A stretch of 64,000 bases of DNA from Flavisolibacter ginsenosidimutans (GTDB lineage: Bacteria; Bacteroidota; Bacteroidia; Chitinophagales; Chitinophagaceae). The stretch is from positions 124,001 through 188,000 of the forward strand of contig NZ_CP042433.1 in the NCBI RefSeq assembly GCF_007970805.1, read 5' to 3'. Shown in pieces: positions 20,555 through 30,243 of the stretch. Position numbers and translations under genes: made by a program. Numbering within the stretch: the first letter of the stretch is position 1; each line of letters starts with the position of its first letter. The notes beneath the pieces were generated by a model. That model was not told where the DNA came from, searched no databases, and saw nothing but the letters and a program-made list of their open reading frames with translations.

Positions 20555-22468
20555 ATGAAACGGTTTCTTGTTTTTCTTGTCTTTTCGGTGTGCGCATTTG
20601 GGGCAAAGGCTTCCGACACGCTGCACGTGGTGACACACAACCGTGTAACCGTTGTTACCGATCCGTCGAAAGGGTTTAACGCCTACAAGCGTTGGGGCAT
20701 TTTCCCCTCGCCAAATACACCCATACGAAAAATAATCTTGCACGTTCGTTTCGGTTGTCCCGACAGCCTGCGTTGCGCCGATTGGGATTACAAAGACCAT
20801 ATCACCCTGCGGCGTAAAGGCGGCGTGAACGGCCTTTCGCAAGACTATGAAATTGCCCGTATGCTTACGCCTTACGGTGGCGCCTTCGGCAAGGACTGGA
20901 CCTTCAATTGGGAAGTGGACGTTACCGATTTTAGCCTTCTGCTTCGCGACAGCGTGGAGATTGAATACAACCACACCGGCTGGGAGCCAAACAACGACCG
21001 CGGCTGGGCGGTAACACTCGACTTTGAAATCGTCAAAGGCAAGCCCGCATCGGAGCCCGTTTCCATTCAAAAAATTTACGACAACAGTTACCGCTACGGC
21101 GACAGCAGCAACAACATTGAAAACGCATTAAAACCCGTTTCCTTCACCGCAAACAAAGGAGTGGATTTTGCACGGCTTCGCGTAGTGCAAACCGGTCACG
21201 GAATGGACAATCCCGACGGCTGTGGTGAGTTTTGCAACAAGACGAGACAAATTTTTTTCGACGGTAAGCTGGTTAACACGAAGGCAATCTGGAAAGAATG
21301 CGGCGACAATCCTTTGTACCCGCAGGCCGGCACCTGGATTTACGACCGCGCAAATTGGTGTCCCGGAAATTTAATGCAGCCCGATGTGTTTGACCTGAAA
21401 CTTGCGCCGGATAAAGAACATACCGTTGACATCAACATGCAGCCTTATGTTTCCACCAATCCCAGTGCCGACGAAGTGATTTCTGCTTACCTCATTCAAT
21501 ACAAAAAAGCGGCCTCGAAAAACGATGCGCAGTTGGTGGACATCATTAATCCTTCTTTAAAAGACGCTTACCGGCGCCAAAATCCTTCGGGCCTGCAGCC
21601 AAAAATGATTGTCCGGAACATGGGTTCGGAAGCAATCAAAAGCCTATCGGTGCGCTACGGCGCAAAAGGTTTTGCAAAAAAAAATTACCGTTGGAAAGGT
21701 ATTCTCCAACCATCATCCGTTGACACAATTTCGCTGCCCGGCACAATTGAAAGCAAGGCCGGAACAAATGAATTTGAAGCAGAACTTTCGCAACCCAACG
21801 GAAAGAAAGACGGCTTTGCCGACGATAACAAATTGACGTCGGCATTTGAAGCCGTTCCAAAACACGACAGCGTTCTTGTTGTGTATTTGCTCACCAACAA
21901 CCAGCCTTCGCAAACGGCTTACACGTTGATCAACAGCGAAGGAAAAATCGTGCGTCAACGCAGCTTTGGTTCACTGCAAGCCAACACCGTTTACCGCGAT
22001 ACGGTTCGTCTTTCCAACGGCAGTTATCAATTCAAATTGCTGGATAGTGCCAACAATGGTTTGGAGTTTTGGGCTAACTCCCGCGGCGGCCGCGGCAAGG
22101 CAAGATTGCTGAACGGCAAAGGCGAGATCATTAAAAATTTTGAAGCGGATTTTGGTTCGTACGTGCAGTACGATTTTGCGGTGGGTGAGCCTGCGGAGCC
22201 AATTACAGCACAAACCTCTTTTGGTCTTTATCCAACCCGCACAAACGACAAAACAACCTTTGATTATTCGGCCAATTACCCTGAAGATGTGTTGGTGAAA
22301 ATTGTTACCGACCCCGGCGACGTCGTGGTGGAAGAACACAAATATTTGCAAGTGAAAGAAGGCACGTTTGTGTACGATCTTAGTCGTTTTCCGAAGGGCC
22401 GCTTTTATTTAAAAGTCTTCATCAACGGGCAGGAAATGTTTAAAAAAAGAATCCGGTTGAAAGAATAA
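20555..22468 (+). CDS. PNGase F-like peptide-N-glycosidase with T9SS sorting domain
   Basis: Secreted amidase that cleaves between an N-glycan and asparagine, releasing the whole glycan. After the signal peptide (MKRFLVFLVFSVCAFGAKAS), two PNGase F domains are recognisable. FGCPDSLRCADWDY carries Asp78, aligned with catalytic Asp60. DGCGEFCNKTR carries Glu225, aligned with Glu206. TWIYDRANWCPG matches the conserved DRAGWCPG block. By hand alignment, the position of Glu118 is Thr here. A C-terminal extension ends in a type A T9SS sorting domain (LYPTRTNDKTTF, then LSRFPKGRFYLKVFINGQ and a basic tail), so it is exported across the outer membrane. Its neighbour, glycosylasparaginase, acts in the same pathway. 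Confidence 0.88.
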   Translation: MKRFLVFLVFSVCAFGAKASDTLHVVTHNRVTVVTDPSKGFNAYKRWGIFPSPNTPIRKIILHVRFGCPDSLRCADWDYKDHITLRRKGGVNGLSQDYEIARMLTPYGGAFGKDWTFNWEVDVTDFSLLLRDSVEIEYNHTGWEPNNDRGWAVTLDFEIVKGKPASEPVSIQKIYDNSYRYGDSSNNIENALKPVSFTANKGVDFARLRVVQTGHGMDNPDGCGEFCNKTRQIFFDGKLVNTKAIWKECGDNPLYPQAGTWIYDRANWCPGNLMQPDVFDLKLAPDKEHTVDINMQPYVSTNPSADEVISAYLIQYKKAASKNDAQLVDIINPSLKDAYRRQNPSGLQPKMIVRNMGSEAIKSLSVRYGAKGFAKKNYRWKGILQPSSVDTISLPGTIESKAGTNEFEAELSQPNGKKDGFADDNKLTSAFEAVPKHDSVLVVYLLTNNQPSQTAYTLINSEGKIVRQRSFGSLQANTVYRDTVRLSNGSYQFKLLDSANNGLEFWANSRGGRGKARLLNGKGEIIKNFEADFGSYVQYDFAVGEPAEPITAQTSFGLYPTRTNDKTTFDYSANYPEDVLVKIVTDPGDVVVEEHKYLQVKEGTFVYDLSRFPKGRFYLKVFINGQEMFKKRIRLKE

Positions 22469-22501
22469 TTTGATGGAGATTTCCGCACAAAAACAGAGAG
22501 C

Positions 22502-23521
22502 ATGTTTCACCGCAGAAAATTTTTACAGGCCTCACTTCTTTCCTCCGCTTCGTTGCTGGTCAACAAATCCTTTGCTGCCTTGCCACGACGCGATGAAGAA
22601 AAAGGCGAACAACCCATTGTTATTTCCACCTGGGATTTTGGCCGCGCCGCAAACGCCGAAGCCTGGAAAGTTTTGAGCAGCGGCGGCAATGTTTTAGATG
22701 CCGTGGAAGCTGGCGTAAAAGTGCCCGAAGCCGATCCCGAAAACCATTCGGTGGGCTACGGCGGCTATCCCGACCGCGACGGAAAAGTAACGCTTGATGC
22801 CTGCATCATGGACGGCAATTTGAACTGCGGTTCCGTAGCATTTTTAGAGCACATTGTTCACCCCATTTCCGTTGCTAAACTGGTGATGGAAAAAACGCCG
22901 CACATCATGCTGGTGGGCGAAGGCGCTTTGCAGTTTGCGCTGGCCAACGGTTTTCAAAAAGAAAACCTTCTTACACCGGAAGCGGAAAAAGCCTGGAAGG
23001 AATGGTTGAAGACGTCGAAGTACGCACCGGTTATCAATATTGAAAACCAAAAGAAGGACCCGAGGCAGTTGCCCGGCGGTCCGCACAATCACGATACCAT
23101 TGGCATGTTGGCCATTGATGCAAAGGGTATGATGGGCGGCGCCTGCACAACCAGCGGCGCAGCGTGGAAACTGCACGGCCGCGTGGGTGATTCGCCCATC
23201 ATTGGCGCAGGCTTGTACGTGGACGGAGAAGCGGGGGCGGCCACGTCATCGGGCCTTGGTGAAGAAGTGATTCGCACCTGCGGTTCGCACGCCGTTGTTG
23301 AAATGATGCGCAGCGGCACAAAGCCAGAAGCGGCCTGCAAGAAAGTTGTGGAGCGCATTGTAAAGCGTGACGTGGAAAGAGCAAAAGGTTTGCAGGTTGG
23401 TTTTTTAGCACTTGATAAAAAAGGAAGATTCGGCGCTTACGCCATTCACAAAGGCTTTACGTATTCGGTGAAGAGTGCCAGCATAGAAAAGGTGTTTGAA
23501 GCGGAGAGTTATTTTAAATGA
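22502..23521 (+). CDS. N4-(beta-N-acetylglucosaminyl)-L-asparaginase (glycosylasparaginase)
   Basis: N-terminal-nucleophile hydrolase that cleaves GlcNAc-Asn, the stub left after N-glycan trimming. The 339-residue precursor should autocleave at Asp198-Thr199 in HNHDTIGML, making Thr199 the nucleophile. Conserved surroundings include WDFGRAANAEAW, ENHSVGYGGYPDRDG, ACTTSGAAWKLHGRVGDSPIIGAGLY and the glycine-rich ATSSGLGEE. It begins MFHRRKFLQASLLSSAS, a classical Tat signal with RRKFL, so the folded enzyme is exported, consistent with Flavobacterium/Elizabethkingia homologues. It starts 33 bp after PNGase F and is probably cotranscribed with it. Confidence 0.93.
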   Translation: MFHRRKFLQASLLSSASLLVNKSFAALPRRDEEKGEQPIVISTWDFGRAANAEAWKVLSSGGNVLDAVEAGVKVPEADPENHSVGYGGYPDRDGKVTLDACIMDGNLNCGSVAFLEHIVHPISVAKLVMEKTPHIMLVGEGALQFALANGFQKENLLTPEAEKAWKEWLKTSKYAPVINIENQKKDPRQLPGGPHNHDTIGMLAIDAKGMMGGACTTSGAAWKLHGRVGDSPIIGAGLYVDGEAGAATSSGLGEEVIRTCGSHAVVEMMRSGTKPEAACKKVVERIVKRDVERAKGLQVGFLALDKKGRFGAYAIHKGFTYSVKSASIEKVFEAESYFK

Positions 23522-23560
23522 TTGGCCTATGGTTAAGGTCTTTTTTAATCGCAATGAAAA

Positions 23561-24292
23561 ATGAAATACACAGTCGAAGTCATTGCCTTTAACATTGAAA
23601 GCTGCGCCGTCATCCAACAAAGCGGTGCGCATCGCATTGAGCTTTGCGACAATCCGCATGACGGCGGCACTACGGCGTCTTACGGCATGATAAAAGCCGC
23701 AAGAGAAAAGGTCAACATTCAATTGTTTCCCATCATTCGTCCACGCGGCGGTGATTTTTTGTACAACGAGGATGAATTCAACATCATGAAGAATGATGTG
23801 CAATTGTGCAAAGGCCTCTGTTGCGACGGCGTGGTGCTTGGCCTCTTGCAAAAAGACGGAAGCATTGATATAAAACGAACGGCTGAATTGGTGGAACTGG
23901 CTTACCCAATGGAGGTGACTTTTCACCGTGCCTTTGACCGTTGCTGCAATCCCTTTGAAACGTTGGAACAGCTAATTGAAATCGGTTGCCAACGCATATT
24001 AACCTCAGGACAAAAACCACTTGCGACAGAAGGTGCAGAATTGATTGCAGAATTAATAAAAGCGGCAGATGACCGCATCATCATTATGCCCGGCAGCGGC
24101 GTTCGCCCCGACAACATTAAGGCGCTTGCGCAAAAAACCGGCGCTGTAGAATTTCATTCGTCACTGCGCACAAAGGCAGAATCAAAAATGGAATTTCATC
24201 ATCCGGCATTTGTTGGTGAAGCGGACGATGCATCGTACGTAACAACGGATGCAGGCGCCGTTCGCAACTTGTTGCAGGCCTTGAATGATTAA
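23561..24292 (+). CDS. cutC: CutC-family TIM-barrel protein
   Basis: Cytoplasmic protein of 243 residues matching the CutC family along its length. Typical blocks are VEVIAFNIESC, GAHRIELCDNPHDGGTTASYG, IIRPRGGDFLYNEDE, GVVLGLLQKDGSID, EVTFHRAFDRC, RILTSGQK and IIMPGSGVRPDN. The family is labelled copper homeostasis from E. coli genetics. That phenotype was later attributed to the small RNA MicL encoded within the E. coli cutC region, so a copper role is not secure. Here the gene lies between glycosylasparaginase and GH92 on the same strand with gaps of 39 and 49 bp. That context suggests a part in sugar or glycan metabolism, though the reaction is unknown. Confidence 0.9.
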   Translation: MKYTVEVIAFNIESCAVIQQSGAHRIELCDNPHDGGTTASYGMIKAAREKVNIQLFPIIRPRGGDFLYNEDEFNIMKNDVQLCKGLCCDGVVLGLLQKDGSIDIKRTAELVELAYPMEVTFHRAFDRCCNPFETLEQLIEIGCQRILTSGQKPLATEGAELIAELIKAADDRIIIMPGSGVRPDNIKALAQKTGAVEFHSSLRTKAESKMEFHHPAFVGEADDASYVTTDAGAVRNLLQALND

Positions 24293-24341
24293 AGGCTCTT
24301 TGCCGTAATTAAAAAACAAACAAGAAAAATCAATCAGAAAA

Positions 24342-27290
24342 ATGCTTCCCGCTAACCGTTTAAAAATTGCTTTTGTGTTGCTTGCGGCATCGCTTGTGAT
24401 GAGCAGCAAAGCGCAGGAAAAGAACTACGTTGCGCTGGTCAATCCGTTTATTGGCACGGGCGGTCACGGCCACACGTACCCCGGTGCAACAATGCCGTTC
24501 GGCATGGTGCAGTTGAGCCCCGATACACGTTTGAAAGGCTGGGACGGTTGCAGCGGTTATCATTACAGCGACAGCGCCATCTACGGTTTTTCGCACACGC
24601 ATTTGAACGGAACCGGTATTGAAGATTACTGCGATGTTTTATTGCAACCCACAACCGGCGCATACAAATGGAGCAGCGAGGATTACAAATCATCCTTTTC
24701 GCACAAAACCGAAAAGGCATCTGCTGGTTATTACAGTGTGAGGTTGGACAAGTACAACGTTGACGTAGAACTCACGGCTACGTTGCGCACTGGCTTGCAC
24801 AAATACACCTTCCCCGCTGGCACCAAAGATGGCAATGTGTTGCTCGATCTTTTGCACCACGACATTGTGTTGGATTCCTGGTTGGAAAAAAAAGATGACC
24901 ACACACTCATTGGCATGCGCCAATCACGCAGTTGGGCGAACAAGCAAACTTTGTTTTTTGCGATTCGTTTTTCTAAACCTATCGGCAAATACACCGTGGC
25001 CTTGAATGAAGAAGAAAAAGGTGCTTTGCAAAAAGCGGAAGGCCGCAACATCAAAGCCTATTCAACTTTTGACGTGAGCGACGGCAAACCCTTGCTGGTG
25101 CAGGTTGCCATCAGCGGCGTAAGTGCCGAAGGAGCGTTGAAGAATTTGGAAGCAGAAAACGCAGATTTTGATTTTGAATCAACCTTAAAAAAAGCCACTG
25201 CCGTCTGGAACAAAGAGCTTGGTAAAATAGGTGTAGAAGGCGGAACGAAAGACGAACAGACCGTTTTTTATACGGCGCTTTATCACGCTTCCATCAACCC
25301 GAATCTGTACACCGATGTGGATGGACAATTTCGAGGCACCGACGATAAAATTCACACGGCAAACGGGTTTACAAACTATTCTGTGTTCTCTCTTTGGGAT
25401 ACGCACCGCGCTTTTCATCCCTTGCAAACAATCATCAATCAAAAACGAACCGCTGATTGGATCAACACGTTTTTAGTGCAGGACGAATACGGCGGCATGT
25501 TGCCCGTGTGGGAACTCAGCGCCAACGAAACCTTTTGCATGATCGGTTATCATTCCGTGCCGGTGATTGTGGACGCCTACCAAAAAAACATTCGCGGCTT
25601 TGATGCAAAAAAGGCATTGGCGGCCATGCGGCGTTATGCGGAAAGCAATCGTTTTGGCTTGCCGTTTTATATGTCCAACGGTTTTATCAGCAACGACAAA
25701 GAACCCGAAAGCGTTTCCAAAACGCTGGAATATGCGTTTGATGATTGGTGTATTGCACAAATGGCAAAATGGACCGGCGATGAACAAACCTACGTGCAAT
25801 ATTTGCAAAGAGCACAGAACTACAAAAACATTTTCGATCCGTCAACAAGCCACATGCGCGGCAAACTGGGTGCGATGTGGTACAGTCCATTTGATCCGCG
25901 GGAGATCAACCATTTTTACACCGAAGGCAATTCCTGGCAATACAGTTTTACTGCGCAACAAGACATCGCAGGGCTGATAAAACTTTACGGCGGCAAACAA
26001 AAATTTGCAGCGAAGTTGAACGAATTGTTTACCACCGTTTCCAAAACCACGGGCCGCGACCAAGCCGATGTAACGGGCTTGATCGGGCAGTACGCACAAG
26101 GAAACGAACCCAGTCATCACATGGCTTATTTGTTCAACTTTGTGGGGCAGCCCTGGCAAACGCAATCCTATCTCCATAAAATTTTCAGCGAGTTTTACAA
26201 GAACGCACCGGATGGTTTAATTGGCAACGAAGACTGCGGGCAGATGAGCGCCTGGTACATCTTAAGTTCGATGGGTTTTTATTCCGTAACACCCGGCAGC
26301 GGACAATACATTTTGGGCACGCCGGTCTTTGATAAAGTGACCATTCATTTGGAAAACGGAAAGCAGTTTGTGATCAGCGCAAAGCGCAACAAACCTTCTG
26401 ATTTTTACGTGCAATCGGTAACGCTCAACGGCAAGCCGCACAGTCAATCTTATTTTCTGCACACGGACATTATGCAAGGCGGTGAATTGAAATTTAACCT
26501 CGGTGCAAAACCAAACAAGATTTGGGGCACGGCAGATAAAGATTTGCCGCGAACAAAAATTGACGAGCATTTAATTACGCCGGTGCCTTACTTCACGGGC
26601 AACGATAAAAAGTTTAAAGGTCAAACGTCTGTTGAAATAAAATCCATTGAACCCGGCGCAGTCATTTATTATGCGGTAACGCCGCTGCACGGCGAAAGCA
26701 CAAACGCCTTTTTTCAACAATACAGTGCGCCGCTGCAACTCACGCAATCATCTACCGTTTATGCTTATGCGGTGAAGGCCGGAACGCAAAGCAAAACCAT
26801 CGTGCAGGATTTTTACAAGTTGCCGGAAGACAAAACCGTGAACGTGTTGAGCAAGGTGAATTCGCTGTACACGGCCGGCGGGCCTGATGCTTTGATTGAC
26901 GGCGTTGTTGGCGAAGCCAATTACCGCACCGGCGAATGGCAAAGCTACGAGGGCACCGACTTTGAAGCCGTCGTTGACTTGAAACAGAGCAAGCCAATTA
27001 CTTACGTTGGCGCTCATTTTTTGCAGGACGTCGGTAGTTGGATTTGGATGCCGAAAAGCGTCGGCTTTGAAGCGAGCAACGACGGAAAAACCTTTACGCC
27101 GTTGGGCGAAGTGAAAAATGAAATCAGTGATAAAGACTACACGCCATCCGTAAAAGAATTTGGATTGCCCGTGCAAACCACCGCACGTTTCATTCGTGTG
27201 AAAGCAATCAATTACGGAAAAATACCCGACTGGCATCCGGGCAAGGGCGGCAACGCACACATTTTCGTGGACGAAATTCTTGTTCGATAA
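24342..27290 (+). CDS. GH92 alpha-mannosidase with chitobiase-like and discoidin domains
   Basis: Calcium-dependent, inverting exo-alpha-mannosidase of 982 residues. The family signature is complete near the N-terminus: NPFIGTGGHGHTYPGATMPFGM, then WDGCSGYHYSD and GFSHTHLNGTG. The (alpha/alpha)6 part includes FSLWDTHRAFHPL, GGMLPVWELSANET, EGNSWQYSF and GNEDCGQMSAWYILSSMG. The tail has a chitobiase-type segment (about 770-835) and an F5/8-type discoidin domain ending FVDEILVR, which probably binds glycans. A signal peptide is cleaved near SKAQ. GH92 enzymes typically remove alpha-1,2, 1,3 or 1,6 mannose from N-glycans, matching the neighbouring PNGase F. Linkage preference cannot be stated from sequence. 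Confidence 0.95.
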   Translation: MLPANRLKIAFVLLAASLVMSSKAQEKNYVALVNPFIGTGGHGHTYPGATMPFGMVQLSPDTRLKGWDGCSGYHYSDSAIYGFSHTHLNGTGIEDYCDVLLQPTTGAYKWSSEDYKSSFSHKTEKASAGYYSVRLDKYNVDVELTATLRTGLHKYTFPAGTKDGNVLLDLLHHDIVLDSWLEKKDDHTLIGMRQSRSWANKQTLFFAIRFSKPIGKYTVALNEEEKGALQKAEGRNIKAYSTFDVSDGKPLLVQVAISGVSAEGALKNLEAENADFDFESTLKKATAVWNKELGKIGVEGGTKDEQTVFYTALYHASINPNLYTDVDGQFRGTDDKIHTANGFTNYSVFSLWDTHRAFHPLQTIINQKRTADWINTFLVQDEYGGMLPVWELSANETFCMIGYHSVPVIVDAYQKNIRGFDAKKALAAMRRYAESNRFGLPFYMSNGFISNDKEPESVSKTLEYAFDDWCIAQMAKWTGDEQTYVQYLQRAQNYKNIFDPSTSHMRGKLGAMWYSPFDPREINHFYTEGNSWQYSFTAQQDIAGLIKLYGGKQKFAAKLNELFTTVSKTTGRDQADVTGLIGQYAQGNEPSHHMAYLFNFVGQPWQTQSYLHKIFSEFYKNAPDGLIGNEDCGQMSAWYILSSMGFYSVTPGSGQYILGTPVFDKVTIHLENGKQFVISAKRNKPSDFYVQSVTLNGKPHSQSYFLHTDIMQGGELKFNLGAKPNKIWGTADKDLPRTKIDEHLITPVPYFTGNDKKFKGQTSVEIKSIEPGAVIYYAVTPLHGESTNAFFQQYSAPLQLTQSSTVYAYAVKAGTQSKTIVQDFYKLPEDKTVNVLSKVNSLYTAGGPDALIDGVVGEANYRTGEWQSYEGTDFEAVVDLKQSKPITYVGAHFLQDVGSWIWMPKSVGFEASNDGKTFTPLGEVKNEISDKDYTPSVKEFGLPVQTTARFIRVKAINYGKIPDWHPGKGGNAHIFVDEILVR

Positions 27291-27321
27291 ATTTTGTGGT
27301 TCAATTTCTCAATCGAGTTTT

Positions 27322-28650
27322 ATGAAGCGATTCTTTTTTTTCATCGTTGCGTTATCAGCAAGCGTCAGTTCGTTTGCACAGGCCAACGTCAACGCTGATT
27401 CTATTCGGGCCAAAATGCAATGGTTTGCTGATGCGAAACTGGGCATCTTTATTCACTGGGGCATGTATTCGGTAAACGGCATTGGCGAAAGTTGGAGCTT
27501 TCACAACAAGGAAATCAGTTATCCCGATTACCTGAAGCAGATGAAAGGATTCACCGCTTCAAAATACAATCCCGATGACTGGGCGAAGCTGATAAAAGAA
27601 AGCGGCGCACGGTACGCTGTAATCACCACCAAGCATCACGACGGAATGGCTTTATGGCCCACGAAACAGGATCATTTAAACGTCGTAAAAAACACACCGG
27701 CAAAAAGAGACTTGCTTCAGCCATTCTACAAAGCACTGGACAAGCAAGGCATCAAACGCGGCGCTTATTTTTCGCTCATTGATTGGAGCCATCCCGACTA
27801 TCCCGGCTTTTTAAAAGACAGCAATCGTTATAAAGTTTCTGATGATCCTGCGAGGTGGAAACGTTTTCAAACGTTCTTTCAATCGCAAATTAATGAAATC
27901 AACACGGCTTATCATCCGGCCTTGTGGTGGTTCGACGGCGATTGGGAACACAGCGCCGAAGAATGGCAAAGCGAAAAAGTTCGTACCGAAATTTTGCGGC
28001 AAAATCCTTCGGCCATCATCAACGGACGCCTGCAAGGCTACGGCGATTACGAAACGCCGGAACAAAATTTTCCGGTGAGTCGACCGAAGTTTAACTGGTG
28101 GGAGTTGTGCATGACCGTCAACAACAGTTGGGGTTATCAACCCAAAGACACGGCCTGGAAAACGCCGTTTGAAATCATCACCATTTTTGCCGATGTTGTT
28201 AGCAATGGCGGCAATCTTTTGCTCGACATCGGGCCGAAAGAAGACGGCACCATTCCGCAGCCGGAAGTGCATGTTTTAGAAGAACTCGGCAAGTGGAACA
28301 AGAAGCACGAAGAAGCCATTTTCGGCTCCATTCCCGGCTTGCCGCAAGGTCATTTTTACGGGCCCACAACCTTATCGAAAGACTCGTCAACACTTTATCT
28401 TTTTCTGCCCGGCGGCGCCACCGGCGACGTGATGGTGAAAGGTTTGAGCAGCGCCGTTAAAGACGTTCAGGTACTCGGCACGCAGCAACATCTTCAACCG
28501 AAAATCGTGGGCAAAATTTCGTGGAGTCCCGTGCCGGGCCTTGTGTTCATCAACGTGCCGGAAAAAACAAAAGACCCGTACATGACCGTATTGAAACTAA
28601 CACTCGACGGACCTGTAAAATTGTACCGCGGCCACGGTGGATTGAACTAA
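27322..28650 (+). CDS. GH29 alpha-L-fucosidase (GH29-A-like)
   Basis: Retaining alpha-L-fucosidase of 442 residues. The fold begins KMQWFADAKLGIFIHWGMYSV, continues with YAVITTKHHDGMALWPTK, and has the nucleophile at Asp205 in ALWWFDGDWEHS. A signal peptide is cleaved near SFAQA. The frame extends to a TTG at 27280 overlapping GH92, but the ATG at 27322 gives the proper signal peptide. Similarity to broad-specificity GH29-A enzymes is suggested by the WWFDGDW block. It is the first of two adjacent GH29 genes, and a GH95 fucosidase lies further on, so several fucose linkages are covered. Confidence 0.93.
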   Translation: MKRFFFFIVALSASVSSFAQANVNADSIRAKMQWFADAKLGIFIHWGMYSVNGIGESWSFHNKEISYPDYLKQMKGFTASKYNPDDWAKLIKESGARYAVITTKHHDGMALWPTKQDHLNVVKNTPAKRDLLQPFYKALDKQGIKRGAYFSLIDWSHPDYPGFLKDSNRYKVSDDPARWKRFQTFFQSQINEINTAYHPALWWFDGDWEHSAEEWQSEKVRTEILRQNPSAIINGRLQGYGDYETPEQNFPVSRPKFNWWELCMTVNNSWGYQPKDTAWKTPFEIITIFADVVSNGGNLLLDIGPKEDGTIPQPEVHVLEELGKWNKKHEEAIFGSIPGLPQGHFYGPTTLSKDSSTLYLFLPGGATGDVMVKGLSSAVKDVQVLGTQQHLQPKIVGKISWSPVPGLVFINVPEKTKDPYMTVLKLTLDGPVKLYRGHGGLN

Positions 28651-28686
28651 GTTCAGAACGAACGATTCTTTACAAAGCAAACAAAA

Positions 28687-30228
28687 ATGACAGAGAGGTT
28701 TATCGCATCGTCGGGATTTCTATTGCTGATGCTCGCAGCTTGTTCGCCGCAAAAAAATATCAGCGAAAACTATCCGGCGAAATACAATTCCGTCCTCATT
28801 GCACCAACCGATACGGAAAAAGAAATCATTCGAAAAGCCGCCAACGTTGTGCCTACGCCGCGGCAACTTCGGTGGCAGGCCCTGGAACTTACCGGCTTTT
28901 TTCACTTCGGTATTAACACGTTTACCAATCGCGAGTGGGGCGATGGGAAAGAAGACCCCAAGCTCTTTAATCCAACACAATTGGATGCCCTGCAGTGGGT
29001 GCGAACCGCAAAAGACGCAGGCATCAAGCAAGTTATTCTCACCGCAAAACACCACGACGGCTTTTGTCTTTGGCCTACCAAAACAACAGAGCATTCCGTA
29101 AAAAACAGTCCTTGGAAAGGCGGTAAGGGCGATGCGGTAAAAGAAGTGGCCGAAGCCTGTAAAAAAGAAGGCATTGGCTTTGGCATTTACCTCTCGCCCT
29201 GGGATAGAAATTCTTCGGTTTACGGCACCGACGCGTATAATGATTTTTTTGCGCAACAATTAACCGAACTGTTGACGAATTACGGCCGCGTTGATGAAGT
29301 ATGGTTTGACGGCGCCAACGGCGAAGGACCAAACGGGAAAAAACAGGTCTATGATTTTGGGCGTTGGTACAAGTTGATTCGTCGGTTGCAACCGCAGGCT
29401 GTTATTGCCATCATGGGTCCCGATGTGCGCTGGGTGGGAACGGAAACAGGACAAGGACGTGAACAGGAGTGGAGCGTGGTGCCGGCAAACAATTTAGACC
29501 CGCAAGCGGTAGCTGAAAATTCGCAAAAAGGCATTGCCTTTAAACCGCAAGGTGACATGCGCGGAAGTGACCTTGGGAGCCGCGAAAAAATATTACAGGC
29601 AAAAGGATTGGTTTGGTATCCCGCCGAAACCGACGTGTCCATCCGGCCGGGTTGGTTTTACCACGAAAGCGAAGACAGCAAGGTGAAAACGCCGCGGCAA
29701 CTCACCGGCATTTATTTAAATTCAGTAGGAAGAAACGGTGTGTTATTGCTCAATATTCCGCCCGACAAAAGAGGATTGATCAACGAAAACGACGCAAGGA
29801 ACTTACTTGAATGGAAACGCCTTCGCGATGAAATTTTTTCGGTGAACCTTGCAAAAGACGCATCGCTGTACGCGGCAAACGGAGAGAACCTGAAAGCATT
29901 GGTTGATGAAAAAGACGACACGCATTTTACCACAACCGGTACCGACACGACAACAACAATCGAAATAAGTTTTAAAGCGCCGCAGACCGTTAACGTGCTG
30001 GCTTTGCAAGAGAATATTCGCGAGGGGCAACGCATCGAAAGCTTTGTGCTGGAATACTGGAACGGAAACGAATGGAAAAAAGCAACCGAAGGAACAACCG
30101 TTGGTTACAAACGGCTCATGCGCTTTGCTTCCGTAACCACAAACAAACTACGCCTGCGCATCTTGTCATCAAGGCTCAATCCCTTTCTTGCCGAACTGGC
30201 TTTGTACAACGCACCAACTGAAAAATAA
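28687..30228 (+). CDS. GH29 alpha-L-fucosidase (GH29-B-like) with discoidin domain, lipoprotein
   Basis: Second alpha-L-fucosidase, 513 residues, clearly different from the preceding one. It starts with a lipoprotein signal (FLLLMLAAC). The catalytic domain shows GFFHFGINTFTNREWGDG, VILTAKHHDGFCLWPTK and the nucleophile Asp208 in VDEVWFDGANGEG. The GINTFT and FDGANGEG pattern is typical of GH29-B enzymes, which prefer alpha-1,3/1,4-fucose on branched GlcNAc motifs. A discoidin-like domain follows after about residue 395 (NVLALQENIREGQRIESF). It starts 36 bp after the first fucosidase. The specificity assignment is family inference. Confidence 0.92.
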   Translation: MTERFIASSGFLLLMLAACSPQKNISENYPAKYNSVLIAPTDTEKEIIRKAANVVPTPRQLRWQALELTGFFHFGINTFTNREWGDGKEDPKLFNPTQLDALQWVRTAKDAGIKQVILTAKHHDGFCLWPTKTTEHSVKNSPWKGGKGDAVKEVAEACKKEGIGFGIYLSPWDRNSSVYGTDAYNDFFAQQLTELLTNYGRVDEVWFDGANGEGPNGKKQVYDFGRWYKLIRRLQPQAVIAIMGPDVRWVGTETGQGREQEWSVVPANNLDPQAVAENSQKGIAFKPQGDMRGSDLGSREKILQAKGLVWYPAETDVSIRPGWFYHESEDSKVKTPRQLTGIYLNSVGRNGVLLLNIPPDKRGLINENDARNLLEWKRLRDEIFSVNLAKDASLYAANGENLKALVDEKDDTHFTTTGTDTTTTIEISFKAPQTVNVLALQENIREGQRIESFVLEYWNGNEWKKATEGTTVGYKRLMRFASVTTNKLRLRILSSRLNPFLAELALYNAPTEK

Positions 30229-30243
30229 ATCGGCTTACACTTT

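Noticed and set aside
26260..26275. Third copy of the ROK-associated word (TACATCTTAA)
   Set aside because: It is inside the GH92 coding sequence and encodes conserved residues, so it is probably coincidence.
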